Translations under genes and position numbers: made by a program
The notes under the pieces: generated by a model
What the model was told of the DNA's origin: nothing
What the model saw: only the letters and a program-made list of their open reading frames with translations
The model's database searches: none
Source: Peromyscus leucopus
Lineage: Eukaryota > Chordata > Mammalia > Rodentia > Cricetidae
DNA length: 64,000 nucleotides
Direction: 5' to 3'
Assembly (NCBI RefSeq): GCF_004664715.2
Contig: NC_051074.1
Coordinates: forward strand, 33,292,980-33,356,979
Shown: positions 56,001 to 64,000 of the stretch, in pieces
Layout of the letters: the number at the start of each line of letters is the position of its first letter
Numbering within the stretch: the stretch's first letter is position 1

Positions 56001-59000
56001 ATCGTTAAAGGAAGTCAGGACAGGAACTCAAGCAGAGCAGGGACCTGGAGGCAGGAGCTGATGCAGAAGTCATGGAGGGGTGCTGCTTACTGGCTTGTTC
56101 CTTATGGCTTGCTCAGCTTGCTTTTTTATTGCACCCAGGAACAGGAGCCCAGGATGCCACCACCCGTAATGGGCTGTGTTCTTCCCAATCCATCACTAAT
56201 TAAGAAAATGCCCTATAGGCTTGTCTACAGCCCAATTTTATGGAGGCATTTTCTCATTTGAGGATCCTTTCTCTCTGATGACTGTGTCTAGTTAACATAA
56301 AACTAGTCAGTACAAGAAGAATGAATTGGGGGGTGTGTGTGGTAAGTGAGCTCTCACATGAATTAGCTAAAATAATAAGAAAGAAGCTACTAAGCAAAAT
56401 AGGGACTAAAGGAATAAAGAATATGTTTGAGATCATGCTTAAGAGCACTGACTGTTCTTCCAGAGGACCTAAGTTCAATTTCCATCATCCACATGGCAGC
56501 TAACAACTGTCTGTAACTTTAAGACCTGATACCCTCACACAGACACGTACAAGCAGAACACCAATGCACATAAAATAAAAATAAATAAATCATTAAAAAA
56601 AAGAGTATGTTTGAGATTAACTTGGGACATGATGATATGGAACTAAGAATGCCCAGTAGACAGACATGTATAGTCAGCAGGATAATATTGGGCGGATGGG
56701 GATTGGTCTTTTTGCTGTACCATTTGCAGGCTAGAACAGCTATGCAGTGGAGGATGAGAAGGGTTATATTTAGATGTCAGAATCAGTAGGGACTGGTGGC
56801 CACATCAAGAAGGCAGAACCAATGGATGGAGGAGTGAGGAACTCTCACTGTGAGGGCTAGTGAGGTCGTCTGGAAGACAGTGTGTATTGCAAAGAGGGGG
56901 AGCTGTGCTGAAGAATGCTATTATTTAAGAAGATGGGTGGCCAGCATGAAAGCCACATGGGGTGGACACATGAATTGTTCTGCAAACTGATATGCCCCAA
57001 GCCCTCCATGAATACTTCTTGAAATCATATGTATTCATTTATTTTGGTGGAGGACTGCATGTTTGCTGGGGCATGTGTGTAGAGGTCAGAGGACAGCTTG
57101 TGGGAATAGGTTCTCTCTTTCCACCATGCAGGTCTTGGTGCTCGAACTTGAGTTCCGGGGCTTTTATCCCTTGTGCTTTCTTGCCAGATCTATCAGTACT
57201 TGCCCACCAAATACAAGTTAGTGGTCAGGAGTAAAACAAAGTCATCTAGAAGGTCTGAGAAGGAATCGTCGGAGTTAGATGAGGTCCATAGGCATCCAAT
57301 GGCATCGCCAGGGTCAAGGGAGGAGAAATTTCCAAGAAACAGATTGACAAGGGTATCAGTGGCTACTTAGGTGAACCTGAGAGAGGATGAGGAACTCTCA
57401 GCTAGATGGCTTAAAGAGAGCAACTTCCACTTGGGCAGGGAGGGTCTGGATGCAAAAGTGAGCCGCGGAGTGAACCGTGAGGAAGTCAGCAGAAGCAGCA
57501 CACTGTGGTTGAGTTATCTAGACTTCGGGGATGGCTTTGCTACTGGTTTCACTTCTATACTCAGACCTGTCTGTTTCTCTGTTGATCTTTAACCCTGGTT
57601 AATGTGCTTTTCCATTAACTAGTGGCCTCATCAGCATCCTGTGGGAATCTGCTTAGCAGTACAGGTTTGGACCCGATCCAGCCCTACTGATTCAGAAGTT
57701 CCAGGCACCCAGTCTGCAGGAAGAGTTCTCAGAAGATTTAACAGGGGAGTTTGATATACTCAAAAATTTGCAACTCACTGGCCAAACAGCCAAGATCTTT
57801 AAATCTGAGTGCAGGAGAATTGAGGTGATGTCCTAATTAAAAAGAAACAGGGATCCAGCTTCTACTTGTGCATTGAACACAGGAGCCCAGAAGCATCACG
57901 CCCCCACTGAGTCTCATATTTTCTGTTTCAACGTAAGACATTATATTAGTTACTTTCTGATGGCTGTGATGAAATACAATGACCAAAAGCAACTTATTGA
58001 GGAGAGTTTATTTGGCTTACAATTCCAGAGGAGGGGTCCATAATGGTAGGGAAGATGTGCTAGCAGGTGGTGGGGGGGGGGCATGAGACCAAGAAACTGA
58101 GAGGTCACATCTCAACTACACACAGGAAGCAGAGATACAGAGTATGTGGACTGGAAGAGGGATGAGGCTTTAAACCCTCAAAACCTGTTCCCACTAACCT
58201 ACTTCCTTTACCAACGTTGGGCCCCCAAAGGATCCTTACCTCCCCAGGCACTATCAGCTAGTGACCTAGTGTTCAAATACTTGAGCCTATGAGAGACATT
58301 CCTCTTTCAAACCTCCACAAACCCTATTATCTAAAGGCATGCTCTGCTTTAATAGGATTTGGTTTTCCCTTACTAAAGGTCTAGGATTTTCTACTCCCAT
58401 CTTTCTGCCCTTAAAATGCCATGTGGTGTTTTATGTTTGGCTGCCACTTGAATGTCAATGTTAGGAAAGCTGGAGATGGTGGCAGATGCTTTCCTGATTC
58501 TACTCCAAATTTATCAAGATGTTTATTTTTTTTTTTCCTTACCAGGTCTGTGAGCTGGATATTATCTTTAATTTTGAAAAGGCGTATTTTATCCTTGATG
58601 AATTTATAATAGGTGGAGAAATTCAGGAAACATCCAAGAAAACAGCAGTCAAGGCCATTGAAGACTCTGATATGCTGCAGGAGGTCAGTATGGTCTTCTA
58701 CGTCTCGGGGAGATGATGGTGATTCCAGCACTAATTATAATAGAGCTACCACTCTGAGTACTGCACCCACGTGTTGTGCTGGTCATAGCTTCTACTTTAA
58801 GCAATTTACACGTATTAGCTTACTCAATTCTTTTAGCAGTTCTAACTAGGTGTTAGCCTGCTTTATCGTGAGTGAACGGAGACTCACGAGGTGAAATGTC
58901 CTGCTCATTTTCATTGTTAATAAACATGAAATAGAGCTTTGGACCCTTGCAGTTTGGTCCTGAGTCTTTGCTTGTCCTGTGTGGCTGAGCTTTAGGGTTT

Positions 59001-62000
59001 GAAAATATCGTACCCTCCTAGGGGTATCAAAAGCTTGGTGCTATTCTTTGCAAATGTAATTTTATGAGATGTATAAAAAGACTTTCATTAAAATATCTGC
59101 TCTGCCCTGGGAAGGAAGAACAGCAGTGCATAGTTATTTCATTTGCTAGGAATATTAGAGCTATGTTATCAAAGATGGCATTTTAATTGAAATTCCCTAC
59201 CTCTCTTGGGAAGGCCTTAGGTCTGTGCGCTCTTGTTTGCATAAATAAACCGGAGCACTCGTGGCTGGAGTGCCAAGGTATAAATGGGTCCTGAAGCCTG
59301 TGCTTGGCACTGCTTCTGACCCTGTGATTGCTTCATATAATATTTTTTTAGAAGCATCCCAGATTTGAATCAGACCTACTAGGGGAACATAACCTGCATT
59401 AGCCCTTCAAGGACCCTGAAAAAGAGCACTGTGTTCCACCAACCTTTGCCTTTCTAAAATCAGGCAGCTCTGACCAGTCCTAAACCAAGCATGTTTCTGG
59501 GTGCTTAGATTCTGTCCCAGGTCTCCCAGAATGTCAGTGAGTCTTCCTTCCTTCCCTCTCTTTTTCCCCTATCACCCCAACTCTCCTGTGTGTGTGTATT
59601 TGTCTGTTTTTTTTTAGACCGTCTTACTATATGTAACCCAGGCTGGCTTTAAATGCATGATTCTCCTGCCTCTACCTCCCAAGTGCTGGGATGACAGGCG
59701 TATACCACACCTGGCCTCAGTGGGTCTTTCCATCTTCCTGTTTTCATAACAGCAGGTCAAGAGTCAAGAGGATTTCAAGAATTATAAAGTACCTTTTTAA
59801 AATTGGTACTAAAGCCATTCTTCCCGCTATTTGGAAATAAGAGACTGATTAAGTTAATAAGACATTAGGCATGATTTCCCAGCAACTATCTTGGCAGTAC
59901 TTTGAGCTGATTACTTACTCCTGCCCATGGAGGGACTCCATCCTCAGGTGAGTGGACATGAAGAAAGACAGGGGTGGGTTCCCATAAGCAGCTCCATGTG
60001 CCGGTTAAGCCAATGCATTCATTGCTGGAGGTGTTATCCCCTCAAAGAAATGCATTAAACTTCTTTGAGTCTTACTTGACTCTTTCCAAACGTCACAAAA
60101 GGGGATCTTATGAGGTATTGAAGAAATCAGTGCTTGGAAATTTCATAAAAGAGAGTTTATTAAAATATGTTGTGGTGGAGAAGCAGGGAGTAGGAAGTGG
60201 GAGTCATTTCCAAGACTCTGCTCTTGGTCTTTAAGATGGAAGCTTCTGGAAGGAGAGGCAAACTTTTCACAGGGTCTTTGGCACTTCAGTAACTAAAGCT
60301 TTCTGAATGGAGGCCAAGACACACCGGTGTGATTTCGAAGTCCCTCCAGCTGTGGGAAATAGGCTTTTAAGAGCTTTCAGTGAATCTGTGTTCCTAGTTC
60401 CATTTAGATCTTGGAAGCAGGCATTTCAAGAAGTGAGCCCTTCCACAGTAAAGCACTAATTGGTTGGTTCGTGTCCCTGGTGACTGAGTGTACAGTGTCA
60501 GCTGGTACCATTCGGTGCCCTGGGTTAAACCCTGTACCCCAATGAGCAGGCAAGGTTGCGGCTGTCCTCAGATGGCACTTGTCGAATGAACAGAGCCTGC
60601 CAAATGAGAGTGTGTCGCTAGTGTCCTCATGGACTCTGGTACCCCTTCCAGTGAGTCAGTGAACATTTGGGAGAGCTTGCTGAGAAGTTGACTTTGCATG
60701 TCTGGTGTGCTTCAGAAAGTACAGAATGTGTAGGGGAAAAAAATGTTCAAATTGCATAAAAGAGAAGGATTGCCCCTTTATTTCCTGACCTTCAGCTCTA
60801 AATATATATTTGTAGTTACTAGAAGCCGAGGAAGGCCTTTATGACATTGTCTTCTTTCAAAATAACTAAAAATCATGAAATAGCTTTTACGACTTTCCCC
60901 TCAATGACACATAATAAAAGTTTCTTGGGACAGGGGAGAGAAACAAGTTATTTTTCACATATTTAATAAGAAGATCCATAGTCTCAAAGCTCTAGGTGCT
61001 CAAATCTTAATCTGAATGGATCCAGATTAGATGTTGATAATTCAGAAAGTCTAATTGGCTGGGGATGACTTCTATGGGAGGGAGTAACAGCAATTTGAGT
61101 GATGTCATAGATAGAAGCACGGAGACTGAAGAGTAGAGGTTGTAATTCTCAAGATTACCAGATGGGGGCAGCCATTAGTGAATGGTCCTCACAGACAGTA
61201 GCCTGTCAGGAAGGGAAGGTCTAGTGGAGTCAAGCCATAGGCCATGTCACACATACATGAGGGTGCCTGAGCAACTGCTCGGTGCACCCCACCACTTTCA
61301 ACCTTCAAAGCGTAAGCCAAAACCACAATGCAGTAGAAAGGGGCTGCCTGTGTATTAGATACAGAATGCATACTTCCATGGTGTGAGAGTCTCCAGAAGG
61401 GTCCCAAGATACAACTCTAGCTCGACTCTTGTGAAGGCAAGGGAAGACAAAGATTTGAGACTGTGACCTATTTAAGTCAGTTCCAAGCCTTTTTAGTGGC
61501 AAGCGCATGAAAACAATCAATTCTTACATCGCTTTGTGCCCCTGGAGTGACAGCAGGACTTAGACAGGGCAGGCAGGGCAGAGTTCAGCCTCTGAGTCAT
61601 CTTTGGGCAGATAACCAGAGCCCAGTGCACCTTTGAGGCTGTGAGGCATCCACTTTATGCCCTTGATCGTCTCCTGCTTCTTCAAGGCTGCAGAAAGGGT
61701 TGGACAATGTGTCCATATAGTCAATTCATTTTCGTCAAACTTACAAAAGTATAGGGCATTTTAACTGCAAAGACTATATAGCCATAGTGCATATAAGAGT
61801 ATCCAACAGATAGAATATGCTATTCTAGATTTTATTTTGTCATCTTTTTAATATTGATAATGTGCTGTCATCATCTCTTACTCTAAATAAATTTTAGACT
61901 TAGTTTGTTTTGGATCTTCTTAAGTGGGGATAAACATCTACAGAACTCACATAGGCTGTGGGCCAATGTTGACACCCCAGTGAAGTTAAAAGATAAGGAT

Positions 62001-63294
62001 GGAATAGTCAAGAGGAGATTTAGGCCAGGTCTCTTGGGGTGTTAGTCTCTTTGGGCCAGTGCTCAGTTAGGAGGCTGACAAGCTTTAGAGAAAGTGTGGA
62101 TGACTAAGCACAAATCACTTCAGCAGTGGCACCCTGAACTTCTAAAGAGACAGGTCAAGCAGTTAGAAACCATGATTTCTGACATGGGTACCCTCTAGAC
62201 CGGTGGTCCTCAACCTTCCTAATGCTGTGACTCTTTAATACAGTTCCTCATGTGGTGGTGACCCCCAAACCATAAAATTATTCCATTGCTGCTTTATAAC
62301 TTTAATTTTGCTATTGTTATGAATTGTAGTATAAATATCTGATATGCAGGATATCTGATATGCGACCCCCAGGTTGAACTGCTCTGGACAGTCTTGTTGG
62401 CTACTAGCCTTGATCTCTTTGGCCCATACTTCCAGTCTTTCCTGGGATGTTGAATGGTGGCACATGAGTTGTGGTGCATAATTAAACATGAGTTGCTAAG
62501 CAAGTTGGTACTGACTCACAGTGACTTAAAGTATTGCCTAAGGATGTCTTGTTCCCCCCGCACCCCATGAGCTCTCTTATTGATGAAACCTGGGTCATTG
62601 TTTTTCACAAATGTGTATCTGTTCAGTAGGAGGGAGTTTGCAATACCACTACAGAATTCTACCTGTCTTATCAAACACTTAAAAGAAAAGATGAAGACAG
62701 GAAACTAAAATTCTGGGGTTTAGTAGCAAACTTGGTAACTGAAAGATGGTCTGGAGACTTTGGAGAAACGCTCTTCCAAAAGGCATGACAGACATCTTTC
62801 AGAAATCCCTTCTGACTGGGCTGTAGGTTTAATGAAGAGATTCTGCACAGTATAGAAAATAGTGCGTATGTTACACGTGTGTACTTGGCTTCTCTAGCAC
62901 ATGTGCCTGCGTGTGGTCCTCACAGCCATTTCTGACACGTGAGCTTTAAATCAACAGTGGCATCTCTACAGTTGTTGATTTAACATCTCTCTTTTCAAAC
63001 ATCCACTTCCTGATCAAAGCTTGGCCTTTTCTCAGTTGAAAGTGATGTATTTACAGTCATGTGGGCACGTGGATGAATGATATTCAAACTTGTAGTCACC
63101 TTCAGTAGAATGCAAAGACTTATGTCTGTATATGCTTTTGAATTTTTTTTCAATATTACAAAAAAACCAAAAACCCCAACAGAACGAAAAGCAAATCATA
63201 GTCTGTTAATGCATACAGTTTAAAGGGAAGATTGCTCTAAGTCATTGTTCTCTTTCAGACAATGGAAGAATACATGAACAAGCCCACATTTTAA
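46700..63294 (+). CDS. Ap1s3: AP-1 complex subunit sigma-3 (sigma-1C adaptin), exons 2-5; start codon lies upstream of the window
   Basis: Small subunit of the heterotetrameric AP-1 clathrin adaptor, which sorts cargo between the trans-Golgi network and endosomes and helps bind acidic dileucine signals. Splicing 46700-46878, 48200-48308, 58546-58683 and 63259-63294 gives 459 coding nt plus stop; with one upstream ATG the protein is 154 aa, the expected length. It is a single longin-like sigma fold. The small-chain signature LVYKRYASLYF (residues 57-67) spans the exon 2/3 junction. Residues matching the AP-2 sigma2 dileucine pocket are present: R10, R15, A63, L65, V88, V98, with I103 for Leu. 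The C-terminus [11 protein letters not shown] separates it from AP1S1 and AP1S2. F4 and R33, sites of human variants linked to pustular psoriasis, are intact. All introns are GT-AG and no frameshift or stop is seen. Paralogue choice rests on recall of family sequences, not a search. Confidence 0.95.
47325..47450 (-). repeat. MIR SINE
   Basis: gcagatgggtgaactgagga, ttaagtaattacttcctagt, cacaggagttgaatgg, gattcaggactcaagtccag match antisense MIR order. Confidence 0.65.
47505..47640 (-). repeat. MIR SINE, second copy
   Basis: tttataaatgaaaaatccga, ggcttgagaggtaaaggaag, then ccccagttttctgactac: antisense MIR, more diverged. Confidence 0.5.
48200..48308 (+). CDS. Ap1s3: Ap1s3 exon 3 (residues 61-97)
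   Basis: The 109-nt exon follows a strong pyrimidine tract and acceptor ttttcaag. It begins with the last base of Arg61, then reads [18 protein letters not shown] and [13 protein letters not shown]. It holds A63, L65 and V88 of the dileucine pocket and the second half of the small-chain signature. It ends in phase 0 at donor GTAAGT. The reading frame stays open on both sides into intron, so an unspliced frame looks like a 145-aa protein; only this exon is coding. Confidence 0.95.
49466..49518. repeat. (TTTA)n microsatellite
   Basis: About 13 pure ttta units. Confidence 0.97.
50094..50160. repeat. (TTCC)n microsatellite
   Basis: About 16 ttcc units, nearly pure. Confidence 0.97.
52595..52925. 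mobile_element. Ancient L1 3' fragment
   Basis: tcccaattattcttataaac, caaggccattagagattttc, cccacatctttccatgtaaa resemble old mammalian L1 3' regions. No frame left. Confidence 0.4.
53024..53072. repeat. (TG)n microsatellite
   Basis: About 24 TG units. It forms the tail of the adjacent minus-strand SINE remnant (53073-53170: gcatgcaaggtgcattacac, agaagtcagaagacaatttt). Confidence 0.95.
53186..53534. repeat. Unnamed interspersed repeat, copy B
   Basis: Partner of 19399-19754 (same orientation). Carries gtccaccagagaagattgcc, ggggtgagcttttaaccaca, accatgtcctgggttgacac, aagaacagttagccagac, ttttatggcccgaatggtac and ttgtgctaaggccggg. The two copies differ by many substitutions and small indels, so they are separate old insertions rather than a recent duplication. 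Confidence 0.7.
53827..53950 (-). repeat. B1 SINE, 3'-truncated
   Basis: tcctggaactcactatgtag, accaggctggcctcaaactc, cctgcctctgcctcccaggt, gtgtgccaccatacctggcc. The usual gagacagggtttctctg part is replaced by a TTG run. Confidence 0.85.
54297..54684 (-). mobile_element. LTR (3' LTR) of a partial class II-type provirus
   Basis: Minus strand runs tgctgtgggatatcattctg to ctaca, parallel to the solo LTR at 14829-15200. The sequence just upstream on the minus strand (plus 54685-54697) is the polypurine tract cagaaaaggggaag, placed exactly before TG. This fixes it as the 3' LTR. Confidence 0.8.
54685..55700 (-). mobile_element. Internal region of the same partial provirus-like element
   Basis: AT-rich sequence joined to the polypurine tract, with aacatagtaagattatatat, gttatcaagcaagaattaca and gccttgaa-type segments that I associate with a common rodent ERV internal region. 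No gag, pol or env frame remains. The 5' boundary and 5' LTR are not seen. The end at 55700 is approximate. Confidence 0.55.
55905..56310. mobile_element. Rodent LTR-like repeat, copy 2
   Basis: gtgatgaaacaccatgacca, gttcatcgttaaaggaagtc, aggacaggaactcaagcaga, gaggcaggagctgatgcaga, ctaattaagaaaatgcccta. Best preserved of the three copies in the window. Confidence 0.65.
56434..56599 (+). repeat. B3/B2-type SINE, 5'-truncated, with 18-bp TSD
   Basis: Begins inside the tRNA-like head (catgcttaagagcactgact) and runs to aaataaaaataaataaatca with an A tail. Duplication aaagaatatgtttgagat (56416-56433) and aaagagtatgtttgagat (56600-56617), one difference. Confidence 0.9.
57020..57200 (-). repeat. 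tRNA-derived SINE (B4/RSINE-like), antisense
   Basis: gcatgtgtgtagaggtcaga, ggacagcttgtgggaatagg, ttctctctttccaccatgca, ggtgctcgaacttgagttcc. Confidence 0.6.
57950..58330. mobile_element. Rodent LTR-like repeat, copy 3 (related)
   Basis: gctgtgatgaaatacaatga, ccaaaagcaacttattgagg, gagtttatttggcttacaat, then a diverged body with a 9-G run near 58072. Confidence 0.5.
58546..58683 (+). CDS. Ap1s3: Ap1s3 exon 4 (residues 98-143)
   Basis: The 138-nt exon (46 whole codons) follows a long T tract and acceptor cttaccag. It reads [19 protein letters not shown], then a Gly-Gly containing segment and [19 protein letters not shown]. It supplies V98 and I103 of the cargo pocket and the C-terminal helices. 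The donor is GTCAGT, acceptable but weaker than consensus. Reading on through the donor adds [10 protein letters not shown] before a TGA at 58714-58716, a possible alternative C-terminus. Confidence 0.95.
58798..58910 (-). repeat. MIR-like fragment
   Basis: gcttactcaattcttttagc, ctaactaggtgttagcctgc and ggagactcacgaggtgaaat resemble an antisense MIR-type series. Confidence 0.4.
59608..59718 (-). repeat. B1-like SINE, diverged
   Basis: ttttttttagaccgtcttac, aacccaggctggctttaaat, a ctcctgcctctacctcccaa stretch and gctgggatgacaggcg. Confidence 0.75.
62201..62381 (+). mobile_element. URR1-type hAT-Charlie element, internally deleted
   Basis: Starts cggtggtcctcaaccttcct and ends aggttgaactg. Flanks ctctagac (62193-62200) and ctctggac (62382-62389) form an 8-bp duplication with one difference. 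Compared with 4004-4227 it lacks about 40 bp before the 3' terminal repeat. Confidence 0.85.
63259..63294 (+). CDS. Ap1s3: Ap1s3 last coding exon, coding part (residues 144-154)
   Basis: Acceptor gttctctttcag is followed by codons for [11 protein letters not shown] and TAA at 63292-63294. The phase joins exon 4 exactly. This tail is unlike the longer acidic and Ser-rich tails of the AP1S1 and AP1S2 proteins, which supports the sigma-1C assignment. Confidence 0.9.
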   Translation, partial: TMEEYMNKPTF

Positions 63295-64000
63295 GTGGAC
63301 AGTCTACTTGAAGATTCTGAGTGCCTCGTGTTGCGAATCTACAAATAAGCAACTCTTTGCATCCAGTCTCCACACAGCTCTGGCACCATGCCAAAAATAA
63401 CTTAAAGGGATTCTGTGTTAGCTAGCCAAACTTAAAAGTTGTTAGCATAATGTATTTATGGTTGCTGCATGTCTGTATTATACTGTCTGTGAGTACTCAG
63501 ACAGTGGCTATCGTTGCGTCAAATAATTGCTGCAGATTGAATAGTTGGCTTTCAGTGTTGTAAGTCCTCGTGGTATTTTTAAGGCAATTTCAAATATTAG
63601 TTGCAATATAATAATTTTTGTTGCCATTTGATCTACCTGTAGACTGAAAACTGCTTTGTGATAACATACAATTTTGAATGTAAAGTATATTTTATATAAC
63701 AAATGTCTTTCCTAAATGTTTTTAAAAGGTACATGAATTCAAATTTATGTTAATAGTTCAGATTTCATACATGATGCAGACATTTTTTTTTAAAAATATG
63801 TTCAGTACTACCGTAGTTTCAGGTCAGGTACAATGTATCTGATTTTAATGTCTTGAATTCAACTTATTTTCTTCAGAATTGGGATAGAACTTCATAAGTG
63901 ATTTTGATGTCTTAGAAGGTGCTAGATGGAGGTTTTTGACTTTACTTTCAATTGAATATAAGGGACATTTCAATAAGGTTATATTTTCTATAAACTATAT
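63295..64000 (+). other. Ap1s3: Ap1s3 3' UTR (continues past the window)
   Basis: AT-rich, repeat-poor sequence directly after the stop codon, in the same exon. No AATAAA or ATTAAA hexamer was seen up to position 64000, so the cleavage site probably lies beyond the window. One TATTTAT motif near 63451 is a weak AU-rich-type element. No SINE interrupts it, as is usual for a retained terminal exon. Confidence 0.75.

Larger units (their letters stand above)
48309..58545 (+). other. Ap1s3 intron 3
   Basis: GT-AG intron of 10237 bp. It carries simple repeats, an old L1 fragment, SINEs, a partial provirus and two copies of a rodent LTR-like repeat, listed separately. No identifiable feature in 48309-49460, 49520-50090, 50165-52590, 53950-54290, 56620-57015, 57205-57945 or 58335-58545. 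The stretch 48780-49260 is C/T-rich but has no coding signature I recognise. Confidence 0.9.
58684..63258 (+). other. Ap1s3 intron 4
   Basis: GT-AG intron of 4575 bp with few repeats: one MIR-like fragment, one B1 and one URR1. The segments 58910-59600, 59720-62200 and 62390-63258 show no repeat, RNA gene or coding exon that I recognise. Low repeat load next to the terminal exon could reflect regulatory constraint, but that is only a guess. Confidence 0.9.

Overview
The window is mammalian, most likely from a cricetid rodent (hamster, vole or deer-mouse type). Rodent-only repeats are everywhere: B1, B2/B3, B4 and ID SINEs, URR1 hAT elements and an ORR1-type LTR. The young B1 copies carry the 'aggaaaggcgcaaagctaca' form, which I associate with Cricetidae rather than Mus or Rattus. 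That placement is inference from repeat subfamilies.

One protein-coding gene is recognisable. It is Ap1s3, the sigma-1C small subunit of the AP-1 clathrin adaptor, on the + strand. Four exons lie in the last 17.3 kb: 46700-46878, 48200-48308, 58546-58683 and 63259-63294, followed by 3' UTR to the window end. Spliced together with an ATG from an upstream exon, they give a 154-residue protein with an intact small-chain signature and all the dileucine-pocket residues I checked. The first exon (5' UTR plus ATG) is not visible and no CpG island is present, so positions 1-46699 are read as the 3' part of a very long intron 1.

The rest is intronic DNA dominated by SINEs, microsatellites, old L1 fragments and several solo or partial LTRs. 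I see no CRISPR array, operon, rRNA or functional tRNA gene, and no convincing previously undescribed gene system.

The most unusual structure is a 499-bp inverted repeat in intron 1 (21168-21666 against 22607-23105). The arms differ at 8 sites by eye with no indels, and the spacer is 940 bp; it could fold into a long dsRNA hairpin in the Ap1s3 pre-mRNA. Other structures of note are: a 944-bp poly(A)-tailed element inserted inside a B4 SINE with its target duplication preserved; an 87-bp in-frame triplication inside a B1; two B1 copies with homopolymer compression that looks like sequencing error; LTRs that carry B1-derived sequence; a partial provirus whose polypurine tract defines its LTR edge; an unnamed repeat present twice 34 kb apart; a tandem splice donor at exon 2; and a possible read-through isoform at exon 4.
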